Shown: one piece after another, positions 1 to 6,142 of the stretch
How positions within the stretch are numbered: the first letter of the stretch is position 1
Layout: each line of letters begins with the position of its first letter
NCBI GenBank assembly: GCA_036732565.1
Contig: DAINCF010000204.1
Span: 1 to 11,705 of the forward strand
Direction of reading: 5' to 3'
Length of the DNA: 11,705 nucleotides
Source: JAIVJN01 sp036732565
GTDB taxonomy: Bacteria; Acidobacteriota; Vicinamibacteria; Vicinamibacterales; UBA2999
Made by a program: the position numbers and the translations under genes
Notes under the pieces: model-generated
What the model saw: only the letters and a program-made list of their open reading frames with translations
The model's database searches: none
What the model was told of the DNA's origin: nothing

Positions 1-611
1 TGTAGCAACGTTTTCTGCGCAACGGCGCCGGCCACGCGCGCGCGAGCCGCATCGATCTCTTCACGTCTGGCGCCCGCTCGCAGGCGTCGCGCGGTCTCTT
101 CCGCGGCGCGCACGCGGCTCTCGGCGGCGGCCACCTGATTCTGCGCCACATCCCGCCTCGTCGCCGCATCGTCTCGCTGCTTGCGTGAGCCCGCGTGGGT
201 GCGAAGCAACGCTTCGAAGCGCTCCTGGTCCTGCTCCGCGGATGCCAGCTCCGCCTTGACGGCAAAGACTTCGGCCCGTGCGCTCTCGACTTGCGCCTCC
301 GCCTGGCGAACGTCTTCCGCGCGCGAGCCAGCCTGGAGCAGGCGCAGCTGCGCCTCCGCCGCGGCACGGTCGGCCTTGGCGCGTTCGATGGCGAGCTCGG
401 TGTCGCGGGCGTCGAGACGGACGATGAGCGCGCCGGTCGCGATGCGATCGCCTTCGGTGATGGGGAGCTCGAGCACACGCCCGCCGGCATCCGGCGCCAG
501 CCGGACCTCGGTCGCTTCCACGTGCCCCGAGACGCGAACCTGATTGATCGGGGCCTCGTCGGCGCAGGCGGCGCCGAGAGCAATGAGTACGAAGACAAGA
601 CGCTCACGCAT
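1..611 (-). CDS. HlyD/YbhG-type membrane fusion (periplasmic adaptor) protein, C-terminus cut by window edge
   Basis: The first 203 residues of a periplasmic adaptor are visible; the rest lies beyond base 1. Such proteins link an inner-membrane exporter to an outer-membrane channel. Residues 1-18 (MRERLVFVLIALGAACAD) form a short hydrophobic signal with a possible lipobox ending at Cys17, although Gly at -3 is unusual for a lipobox. Residues 26-67 are a biotinyl-lipoyl-like half-motif (VSGHVEATEVRLAPDAGG, then LPITEGDRIATGALIVRLD). Residues 70-195 are an Ala/Glu/Arg-rich coiled-coil hairpin with two matching segments, AGSRAEDVRQAEAQV (94-108) and AGARREEIDAARARV (179-193), as seen in the YbhG branch. 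The ATG follows the stop of the TetR gene by 6 bases, with AAGGA overlapping that gene's end as ribosome site, so the two are co-transcribed. In E. coli, CecR and YbhG-F-S-R have the same pairing. ABC permease and ATPase genes are expected next but cannot be seen. Confidence 0.9.
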   Translation of the reverse strand, partial: MRERLVFVLIALGAACADEAPINQVRVSGHVEATEVRLAPDAGGRVLELPITEGDRIATGALIVRLDARDTELAIERAKADRAAAEAQLRLLQAGSRAEDVRQAEAQVESARAEVFAVKAELASAEQDQERFEALLRTHAGSRKQRDDAATRRDVAQNQVAAAESRVRAAEETARRLRAGARREEIDAARARVAGAVAQKTLL

Positions 612-617
612 GGCGAC

Positions 618-1349
618 TCAATCCTTGGCCAGCATCCGGAGGGCGGTCTGCTGCAAGTGGCTCACGAGATCCGCTTTGGCAATCGGCACGAACATCGGCA
701 GCTTGCTTCGTCCCGGAGCCGCGGCCGCGCGTTCGCGCGCGGCGTTCAGCAGCATCGGTCCGATGGTCGAGAGGTAGGCGAGAACGGGATTGATGTCGCG
801 ACGGAACCGCCCCTGGGCCTGGCCGTCGGCCACGATGCGCGCGAACGCATTGAAGACCGTCCGCATCATGCCGAGCGTTTCGAGATCCAGATGCGGCGCA
901 CCCTCGGCCATCTCGCGCAGCATCAGCGTGGGCAGCCAGGCGCGCGCGTCCTTCAACTCGATGAAGGTGTCGATGAACTGCGCGACACGCCGATCGGCCG
1001 GACCGGGGTCGTTGGCAATGACGGTCAGCCTGGCGCCCGTCTCCCGCAACATATCGCGCACGATCTCGCGATAGAGCGTCAGCTTGTCCTTGAAGTGGTA
1101 GTAGATCATCGCCTTGTTGACGCGCGCGGCGCGGGCGATGTCGTCGACACCCACGCCATCGAAGCCGCGGGCCGAGAAGGCATGCGCGGCCGCCAGGAAG
1201 ACGTCGCTGCGGGTGTCACGCGGCTGGTCCGCTCTGGCCGCGCGGCGACGAGCGCGACGGGCCACAGGCAATCGATCGGTGACGGGCATGGGTCTCGAGT
1301 CACGGTCCGGTTGACTGTCGGATCCCGGCGCCTCATGAAGCGCGCTCAC
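618..1349 (-). CDS. TetR/AcrR-family repressor, CecR-like
   Basis: This is a DNA-binding repressor, probably controlling itself and the efflux adaptor just downstream. The TetR N-terminal helix-turn-helix lies at about residues 46-92: TRSDVFLAAAHAFSARGF, then VDDIARAARVNKAMIYYHFK with the usual YYHFKDK recognition-helix end. The C-terminal ligand/dimer domain (about 120-205) contains a LPTLMLREMAEGAP stretch typical of CecR/DUF1956-like members. The longest frame opens with GTG at 1349, has no convincing ribosome site and begins with a disordered Arg-rich tail. An ATG at 1289 (residue 21, MPVTDRL) would give 223 residues, the length of E. coli CecR, so the start is uncertain. A consensus-like promoter with overlapping operator-like repeats lies immediately upstream, which supports autoregulation. 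The inducing ligand cannot be told from the sequence. Confidence 0.92.
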   Translation of the reverse strand: MSALHEAPGSDSQPDRDSRPMPVTDRLPVARRARRRAARADQPRDTRSDVFLAAAHAFSARGFDGVGVDDIARAARVNKAMIYYHFKDKLTLYREIVRDMLRETGARLTVIANDPGPADRRVAQFIDTFIELKDARAWLPTLMLREMAEGAPHLDLETLGMMRTVFNAFARIVADGQAQGRFRRDINPVLAYLSTIGPMLLNAARERAAAAPGRSKLPMFVPIAKADLVSHLQQTALRMLAKD

Positions 1350-1360
1350 GGTCGACGTTG

Positions 1361-1395
1361 ACCAACCGGTTGGTTAATCTAACTGGTTAGTTAAT
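1361..1395. promoter_or_regulatory. Tandem operator-like sites for the TetR-family repressor
   Basis: A perfect 14-base palindrome ACCAACCGGTTGGT occupies 1361-1374. A 15-base near-copy follows 17 bases later: AACCGGTTGGTTAAT (1364-1378) versus AACTGGTTAGTTAAT (1381-1395), 13 of 15 identical. The second site is an imperfect palindrome (TCTAACT/GGTTAGT, 1378-1391). Palindromes of this size just upstream of a tetR gene are the usual autorepressor sites. The pair covers the -10 box and start-point region of the predicted repressor promoter. Binding by this particular protein is inferred. Confidence 0.75.
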
Positions 1396-1419
1396 ACCGC
1401 GAACGCGGGCACGTGTCAA
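1391..1419 (-). promoter_or_regulatory. Sigma-70-type promoter of the tetR-hlyD operon
   Basis: On the minus strand TTGACA (1419-1414) is followed after exactly 17 bases by TATTAA (1396-1391). This is a perfect -35, ideal spacing and a 4/6 match to TATAAT. The predicted start near 1384 falls inside the tandem operator and leaves about 35 bases before the GTG at 1349, or about 95 before the ATG at 1289. No equally good promoter was seen for the other gene in this gap. Confidence 0.72.
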
Positions 1420-1445
1420 GCGTCGGGCGAGACCCGCCAACCGAT

Positions 1446-1451
1446 TAGAAT
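1446..1451 (+). promoter_or_regulatory. -10 element placed for leaderless transcription of the SDR gene
   Basis: TAGAAT (5/6 match to TATAAT) ends six bases before the ATG at 1458, so the start point would fall on or next to the A of the start codon. No Shine-Dalgarno sequence precedes that ATG, which fits a leaderless mRNA. No recognisable -35 is present, so the call rests on the -10 box and its spacing. Confidence 0.45.
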
Positions 1452-1457
1452 TTCGTC

Positions 1458-2357
1458 ATGCGCGTCGTCATCGCCGGTGGCTCGGGATTCTTGGGGCGGG
1501 CGTTGACGGACCGGCTTCGGCCGGGATCGACCGTGCAGACCCTGACGCGGCGACCGCAACCCGGCCGGCAGGATGAGATTGCCTGGACGCCGGATGGCTC
1601 CGTGGGCAAGTGGAGCCGCGTCATCGACGGCGCGGACGCGGTGATCAACCTTGCGGGCGAGGGCATCGCCGACCGGCGATGGACCGTGGCACGAAAGGCG
1701 GCCTTACGCGACAGCCGACTGCGATCCACGGCCAGCCTCGTCGCCGCGATCGATGCCGTCGCGACGCCGCCGCGGGTGCTGATCAGCGCGAGCGGCGTCA
1801 ACTACTACGGTCCGCATGGCGACGAGGTCGTCGACGAGACGACGCCGCCAGCCGACGACTTTCTGGCGAGGCTGTGCATCGAGTGGGAAGCCGCGGCTCA
1901 GGCGGCACGCCCGCGGACGAGAGTGGTCGTCGTCCGGAACGGCGCCGTGCTGGATCCCTCAGGCGGGGCGCTGAAGAAGATGGCGCTGCCCTTCAAGTTC
2001 GGCGTCGGCGGCAGGGTCGGCTCTGGCCGCCAGTACATGTCATGGATCCACCGGGACGACTGGGTCGGGTTGATCCTGTGGCTGATCGAGCGCAGCACAG
2101 AAGACGGACCTTTCAACGCCACGGCGCCCCAGCCAGCGACGAATCAGGACTTGTCCCGCGCGCTCGGCCGCGCGCTGCACCGACCGTCGATCTTTCCGGT
2201 CCCGGCGATCGTACTGCGCCTGGCCGTCGGCGAGCTCGCCGACAGCGTCCTCCTCGCCGGTCAGCGCGTCGTCCCCGCCCGCGCGCTCGCGGGTGGCTTC
2301 ACGTTTCGCTTCCCGACGATCGAGGCTGCCCTTACCGATCTTTTCCGACCACGGTAG
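1458..2357 (+). CDS. TIGR01777/YfcH-type NAD(P)-binding epimerase-like protein
   Basis: This is a complete 299-residue cytoplasmic extended-SDR protein of the family named after E. coli YfcH; the substrate is not known for the family. The N-terminal Rossmann nucleotide-binding motif is GGSGFLG (7-13). Family signatures follow in order: DAVINLAGEGIADRRW (60-75), VLISASGVNYYG (107-118), VVRNGAVL (158-165) and MSWIHRDDWVG (194-204). The C-terminal DUF1731 domain covers about 248-297 (LAVGELADSVLLAGQRVVPA, then GFTFRFPTIEAAL). Length and both ends are normal for the family. It is divergent from the TetR gene across 108 bases, and the operator-like sites sit 63-97 bases upstream of its start, so shared regulation is possible. 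Its TAG stop overlaps the first two bases of an inverted-repeat element. Confidence 0.95.
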   Translation: MRVVIAGGSGFLGRALTDRLRPGSTVQTLTRRPQPGRQDEIAWTPDGSVGKWSRVIDGADAVINLAGEGIADRRWTVARKAALRDSRLRSTASLVAAIDAVATPPRVLISASGVNYYGPHGDEVVDETTPPADDFLARLCIEWEAAAQAARPRTRVVVVRNGAVLDPSGGALKKMALPFKFGVGGRVGSGRQYMSWIHRDDWVGLILWLIERSTEDGPFNATAPQPATNQDLSRALGRALHRPSIFPVPAIVLRLAVGELADSVLLAGQRVVPARALAGGFTFRFPTIEAALTDLFRPR

Positions 2358-2510
2358 CCACGAAGAGCACGAGACACGAAGTGTTCCTTTTCATCAACGT
2401 AGGGGCGGTTCGCGAACCGCCCCTACACCGAGGCGCAAAGGCGCTAGCCCCCAGTTTTCCTTCGTGATCTTCGTGCCTTCGTGGCTGATTGCTCTTCGTG
2501 CGCTTCGTGG
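2356..2510. repeat. MITE-like element built of CACGAAG motifs, nested around a REP palindrome
   Basis: This fills the convergent gap between the SDR and SYLF genes. The left end AGCCACGAAG (2356-2365) and right end CTTCGTGGCT (2477-2486) are perfect 10-base inverted repeats bounding a 131-base unit. Inside the left end a further CACGAAG lies at 2375-2381 with a variant at 2368-2373. The right side carries CTTCGTG at 2460-2466, 2469-2475 and 2477-2483, and two more beyond the end at 2494-2500 and 2503-2509. No reading frame of note lies inside. Together with the central palindrome it could also terminate transcription from both sides, but there is no T-run after the stem. Confidence 0.7.
2399..2426. 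repeat. Perfect 28-base REP-like palindrome
   Basis: A perfect palindrome with each arm reading GTAGGGGCGGTTCG. It lies near the middle of the CACGAAG-bounded element. GTAGGGGC...GCCCCTAC palindromes are, as far as I recall, common intergenic repeats in many GC-rich bacteria. It can form a hairpin in RNA from either strand, so it may act as a bidirectional 3'-end structure for the two converging genes. Confidence 0.85.
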
Positions 2511-2520
2511 TTGACTCTCG

Positions 2521-3210
2521 CTATGAGCCGCCCGCGTACTTCACGAGCGCATCGCGCCACGCGGCGACGGGCTCGGGGGCGCCGCCGAGACGTTCGAGGA
2601 CGATCTGGCGCGTGCGGTATGGTTGGCCGTAGAAGCGCTCGTTGGCATTCTGATCCTGCCGCAGGGTGGATCCGTTCACGGAGACGCCGGCAAACAGACC
2701 GCGTGTGCGCGAGTAGCTGAGAATCTGCGCACGGAGCTGGATGTCGGTGGCGGCCGACGCATCACGGCCGACCGGGCCCGCGGCCGCCGACGCGTCCGCG
2801 CCGATCTTGAATTGGTTGCCAATCAGCTGCTCGAGGCCGCGGCGGTTCTGAATGACCAGCACGAGATCGATCGATTGCCCGCCGATCTGGAAACCCAGAC
2901 TGCCGCCGGTAATCGTCAAGAACGCGGGCTGCGACCACGTGCCGCTCTTTTCATCGCGCACGCTGAGGATGCCGTGTCCGCGCTGACCGCCGATAACGAA
3001 CGCGGCCTCGACGAGGGACGGGAAGACGGCGATACCCACGGCATCGTCGAGGATCTTCCGCGGAATCGCCTGGTCCTCGGCGGCCATGATCTCGCCGAGC
3101 ACCGACGTCGCGTCGCGCACGCGCGAGGCTTCCTCCGATTGCGCGCCGAGCGGAATGCCTGTTAACCCGAACGCCACGATCGCTACCGCGGCCATCAACC
3201 ATCGTTTCAT
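2521..3210 (-). CDS. Secreted SYLF-domain (Ysc84-like) lipid-binding protein
   Basis: A 229-residue protein with an N-terminal signal peptide (residues 1 to about 24, MKRWLMAAVAIVAFGLTGIP then LGAQ) and one SYLF domain filling the rest. Family signatures are strong: ILDDAVGIAVFPSLVEAAFV (53-72), GGQRGHGILSVR (74-85), TWSQPAFLTITGGSLGFQIG (91-110), FKIGADASAAAGPVGR (134-149) and ILSYSRTRGLFAGVSVNGS (163-181). In eukaryotes this domain binds phosphoinositides. In bacteria its role is poorly defined, and a periplasmic lipid- or envelope-related role is the usual guess. The ATG at 3210 is preceded by GGGAGG at a good distance. It is the last gene of the minus-strand series and lies 131 bases downstream of the DUF1501 gene behind a hairpin repeat, so a promoter of its own is likely. 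Confidence 0.95.
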   Translation of the reverse strand: MKRWLMAAVAIVAFGLTGIPLGAQSEEASRVRDATSVLGEIMAAEDQAIPRKILDDAVGIAVFPSLVEAAFVIGGQRGHGILSVRDEKSGTWSQPAFLTITGGSLGFQIGGQSIDLVLVIQNRRGLEQLIGNQFKIGADASAAAGPVGRDASAATDIQLRAQILSYSRTRGLFAGVSVNGSTLRQDQNANERFYGQPYRTRQIVLERLGGAPEPVAAWRDALVKYAGGS

Positions 3211-3249
3211 CTGTGAGCCTCCCGACGGGCAGGATCACATTGTGACATT

Positions 3250-3271
3250 AGGCGGGGCTAAAGCTCCGCCT
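3250..3271. repeat. REP-like hairpin upstream of the SYLF gene
   Basis: AGGCGGGGCT (3250-3259), loop AA, AGCTCCGCCT (3262-3271): a 10-base stem with one G:T mismatch, followed by CTAC. It lies 40-61 bases upstream of the SYLF start and 71 bases beyond the DUF1501 stop, so it could act as a 3'-end structure for DUF1501 mRNA or as a leader structure for SYLF. Confidence 0.7.
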
Positions 3272-3308
3272 CTACCGAAGAAAAGGCTTGAGGTCGCAGG
3301 ACCGAGGC

Positions 3309-3335
3309 CCCAAGACGCAGGTCCCAAGACGCAGG
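3309..3335. repeat. Short direct repeat, two copies
   Basis: CCCAAGACGCAGG occurs at 3309-3321 and again at 3323-3335, one base apart. It sits just past the DUF1501 stop codon in the 3211-3341 gap. No function is evident; slippage-generated duplication is a simple explanation. Confidence 0.6.
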
Positions 3336-3341
3336 CCGGCG

Positions 3342-4601
3342 TCAGAGAAAGTTGGGGGCGCCGGCGCGGAAGTCGCCTTCGAGAATGCTGACGGAGCTGG
3401 CGCCGAGCCAGTTGTCGATGACGCGGGCGTAGACCGAGCGGAAGTCGGTCTCGTGCTTCACGTCGCCGGCGTTGTTCTCGAGCGTCGGGTTCGCGGGATC
3501 CTGGCGGAGATCGGCCGCCGTGCCGTAGAGGCCGCCGCGCACGCCGCCACCGAGCGCCATCATCACGCCCGCGGCACCGTGATCGGTCCCCAGGCTGCCG
3601 TTTTCGGTGATGCGCCGGCCGAACTCGGAGAACACGATCACGAGCGTCGACGACAGCAGGCCCTGACCGCTGAGATCGTTGTAGAACGCGAGCATGCCAT
3701 CGTTGAACGTCGTCATCAGAGTCGCGTAGCCGCCGCCGTTGGCACCCTGCGAGGCGTGCGTATCGAAGCCGCCGGTCTGCACCCAGAACACCCGCGTGCC
3801 GATGCCGCGGTTCATGGCGCCCGCCACCGCGCGGAGCGCTTGCCCGAAGCCGGAGTTCGGATACGTCACGCTGGGCGCATAGGCCGCGACGCGCGCGACT
3901 TGATCGAGCGTCCCCAACGCGGCCTGGGCCGTCGAGTTGACGAACGCGACGTGCGGCCGATCGGCCGGCAGATGCGAGGCCATGCTGACGGCCGCGTTAC
4001 GCTCGTACGTGGCCTCCGCGCCGGCGTTCGGACTGGAGAAGCTGTACGCTGCGGGGTTCACGATCGCAGGCACTCCGACAGTCCGCGCCATCAGCGGGCG
4101 AGGGGTTTCGCGGACCGTGTTCCAAGCGGCCAGCGGGTCCACCGGCGCCGGCAATGAATCGAGATAGCGTCCGAGCCATCCGGTGCCTTGCGTGCTCGAC
4201 GGATTCGCCGTGCCCCAGATATCGAAGCCCTGGAAGTGCGAGCGGCTGGAGTTCAGATAGCCGGTGCGCTGGATTACGGCCAGACGACCGGCATCGAAAA
4301 TCGTCCGCATGCCCGTCAGGCGTGGATGGAGGCCCAGCTCGACGCCCGAGCTGTCGCGACCGACCTGCAGCACTTCTCCGGCCGGGACGGCCAGGGTCGG
4401 CCGTCGCGAGTAGTACGCCGCGTCGCGATACGGCACTAGCGTGCTCAACGCATCGTTACCGCCGGAGAGGTAGACGACGACGAGCGTGCGACCGCTGGCG
4501 CCTTGTGCCCTCGCCAGATCGCAAATGAACTGTGGAGCCGCAACGCCCACCGTGAACGCCGCTACCCCGCCCCGGACGAACTCGCGTCGCGTGACTTCCA
4601 T
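3342..4601 (-). CDS. DUF1501 protein (COG4102), Tat-exported, alkaline-phosphatase-like fold
   Basis: A complete 419-residue protein. It starts with a twin-arginine signal, TRREFVRGG (4-12), then a hydrophobic stretch to about residue 33 (RAQGASG), so it should be exported folded. Family signatures are VVVYLSGGNDALSTLVP (41-57), QRTGYLNSSRSHFQGFDIW (111-129), FWVQTGGFDTHASQ (272-285), VIVFSEFGRRITENGSLGTD (321-340) and HGAAGVMMALGGGV (341-354). The family is related to sulfatases and alkaline phosphatases, and the Asp/His residues in GGFDTH and GTDHG are the likely metal-site residues. No substrate is established. GGGGA seven bases before the ATG is the ribosome site. It lies 84 bases downstream of the DUF1800 gene, its standard partner, with a double-hairpin repeat between them. 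Confidence 0.95.
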   Translation of the reverse strand: MEVTRREFVRGGVAAFTVGVAAPQFICDLARAQGASGRTLVVVYLSGGNDALSTLVPYRDAAYYSRRPTLAVPAGEVLQVGRDSSGVELGLHPRLTGMRTIFDAGRLAVIQRTGYLNSSRSHFQGFDIWGTANPSSTQGTGWLGRYLDSLPAPVDPLAAWNTVRETPRPLMARTVGVPAIVNPAAYSFSSPNAGAEATYERNAAVSMASHLPADRPHVAFVNSTAQAALGTLDQVARVAAYAPSVTYPNSGFGQALRAVAGAMNRGIGTRVFWVQTGGFDTHASQGANGGGYATLMTTFNDGMLAFYNDLSGQGLLSSTLVIVFSEFGRRITENGSLGTDHGAAGVMMALGGGVRGGLYGTAADLRQDPANPTLENNAGDVKHETDFRSVYARVIDNWLGASSVSILEGDFRAGAPNFL

Positions 4602-4623
4602 GTGCAGGTCCCCGCCTACCGTA

Positions 4624-4676
4624 CGTGGGGTCCGCCTTCAGGCGGACCGGAGGGCCGGCTGAAGCCGGCCCCCACG
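4624..4676. repeat. BIME-like double hairpin between the DUF1800 and DUF1501 genes
   Basis: Outer arms CGTGGGG (4624-4630) and CCCCACG (4670-4676) enclose two hairpins with 9-base perfect stems and 2-base loops: GGTCCGCCT-TC-AGGCGGACC (4629-4648) and GGGCCGGCT-GA-AGCCGGCCC (4652-4671). Read on opposite strands the two apices are identical (CT-GA-AG), so they are two inverted copies of one repeat type, the arrangement called a BIME. The DUF1800 stop lies 10 bases away, so the hairpins occupy almost all of the gap within this presumed operon. Confidence 0.82.
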
Positions 4677-4685
4677 AATGTGTGG

Positions 4686-6131
4686 TCAGTTGAACTGGAA
4701 CTCGGCCGACGCCACGATGAGGCGCCCGATGCCCGCGGCCTTGTTATTGAGCTGGGTGTCAGCCCCGGTCCATGCCGCACCGGCGCGGGCGTAGGTCAGC
4801 AGGTCTTCGCGCAAGCTCCCGGATACTGGCCCCAGCGTGAAGCGATTCAACAAGTAGTCGACGACCCGCTCGGGGTTCTGCCGATACGGCTGCACCTGAC
4901 GCCCGAGGTTGAACTTCTGATTCGCCATCAACGTCGCCGCGAAGTTCATACGCGCCAGCGTGGATCCGGTCGTGAACCACGCCGGACCCAGCGCCCAACC
5001 ATTGACGTCCGGCGGCTCGTAGAGCTGCTGCCCCATGTTCAGCAGCGGCGTAATCGCCGTATCCACCGACAGGCCGTCCCAACCGGTTTCCTTGATCGCG
5101 CGCGCGACGAACTCGTGCGGCCACGAATATCGCGAACGCTCGGAGCCCGCGCTCAGGAAGTACGGTGACGTGAACAGCCGGCGCAGCATGGTCTTGATGT
5201 TGAAGCCGCTCTGCAGGTAAGCGTTGGCGAGATCCTGAATCCAGGCGCCGTCCGGCTCGCTGGTCTCGCTGACGAAATACGCGTAGAGCTTCTCGGCCAG
5301 CCGTCGTGCGGTCAACGGGTGGCGCGCCAGGGCGTTGATCAAGTCGATGCCATCCTGCATGCCGTCCACGGCGGCGCGCGCAGGAATGGTGCGTCCGCCG
5401 TCCTGGTAGATCGCGAACGTGAACTCCTTGGCCGTGGGATCGTGCTGCGCCTGATTGAAGACGAACTCGTAGTACGAGTTCTCGGTATCGGCCGCAGTGC
5501 CGACGAGACGGAGATTCCATCCCGTGAACACGCGGGCGGCGGCGTAGACGTCCGGTTCGGTGTAGGGCCCAACGCCCACGGTGAAGAGCTCCATGAGCTC
5601 GCGGGCGAAGTTCTCTTGCGGGCGCTGCCGGGTGTTGAGGCGTCCGTCGAGCCACACCAGCATCGCGGGATCTTTGGCCACCTCGATCAGCAGGTCGCGG
5701 AAGTTCCCGGTGGCATGTTGCCGAAACAGGTCGTACTGACCGCGCTGCCCGCCCGCGATCTGGCCCTGTTTGCCGGCCATCAGCTTGGTCGCGTGCGCGC
5801 CGTTGAACGCGCCCGCCACCTTCGTATACGCGGTCGCGAAGTGGTTGTGCCAGAAGAGCGCCATCTTCTCCTGCAGAGGGCGCAGACTGTGCACCATCCG
5901 GAAGATCTCGCGCTGGCGCGCGTCGTTGATGACGGTGTTGGGCAGGAACGCGCCGCCTCGGACGGTCACGCCAAGGTAGGCCGGCTGCCCGATCTGATCG
6001 TCGATGTTGTCGGGCTGCCGCTCGTAGTCGAGCAGATACGAAATGACGCTGCCGATCGACATGTCGGAAAACGTCGACAAGTCATCGGCACTTGCGCCGA
6101 AGCCCATGCGCCGCAACACGTGCTCGACCAT
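4686..6131 (-). CDS. DUF1800 protein (COG5267), partner of DUF1501
   Basis: A complete 481-residue protein of unknown biochemical function, almost always encoded beside a DUF1501 gene. Family signatures are HVLRRMGFGAS (4-14), LQEKMALFWHNHFATAYTKV (86-105), NFRDLLIEVAKDPAMLVWLD (143-162), RPQENFARELMELFTVGVG (170-188) with TEPDV and RVFTGWN after it, LYEPPDVNGW (370-379), and the ending IVASAEFQFN. An in-frame TAG stands nine bases before the ATG at 6131 (TAG GAA CGC ATG), so the protein really starts here and has no signal peptide or membrane segment of its own. AGGA just before the start is a possible ribosome site. Its location is therefore unclear: cytoplasmic, or carried out together with the Tat-exported DUF1501 partner. 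Confidence 0.94.
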   Translation of the reverse strand: MVEHVLRRMGFGASADDLSTFSDMSIGSVISYLLDYERQPDNIDDQIGQPAYLGVTVRGGAFLPNTVINDARQREIFRMVHSLRPLQEKMALFWHNHFATAYTKVAGAFNGAHATKLMAGKQGQIAGGQRGQYDLFRQHATGNFRDLLIEVAKDPAMLVWLDGRLNTRQRPQENFARELMELFTVGVGPYTEPDVYAAARVFTGWNLRLVGTAADTENSYYEFVFNQAQHDPTAKEFTFAIYQDGGRTIPARAAVDGMQDGIDLINALARHPLTARRLAEKLYAYFVSETSEPDGAWIQDLANAYLQSGFNIKTMLRRLFTSPYFLSAGSERSRYSWPHEFVARAIKETGWDGLSVDTAITPLLNMGQQLYEPPDVNGWALGPAWFTTGSTLARMNFAATLMANQKFNLGRQVQPYRQNPERVVDYLLNRFTLGPVSGSLREDLLTYARAGAAWTGADTQLNNKAAGIGRLIVASAEFQFN

Positions 6132-6142
6132 GCGTTCCTATG

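Noticed and set aside
195..1361. Open plus-strand frame of 388 codons opposite the hlyD and tetR genes
   Set aside because: It spans two well-supported opposite-strand genes and their junction, has low-complexity composition and no family resemblance.
1610..2467. Second plus-strand frame overlapping the SDR gene
   Set aside because: An Arg-rich translation in another frame of a clear TIGR01777 gene that then runs on into repeat DNA.
2356..2510. CRISPR-like array from repeated CTTCGTG motifs
   Set aside because: Motifs are 7 bases at 8-17-base intervals with no spacers of constant length, and they form inverted arms. There are no cas genes.
3235..3245. TCACA-T-TGTGA palindrome upstream of the SYLF gene, resembling a CRP/FNR site
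   Set aside because: The half-sites are in the opposite order to CRP (TGTGA-N6-TCACA) and only one base apart. At 11 bases it could be chance.
3288..4157. Open plus-strand frames opposite DUF1501 (also 5319-6272 opposite DUF1800)
   Set aside because: These are shadows of convincing minus-strand genes with Arg/His-rich translations and no motif.
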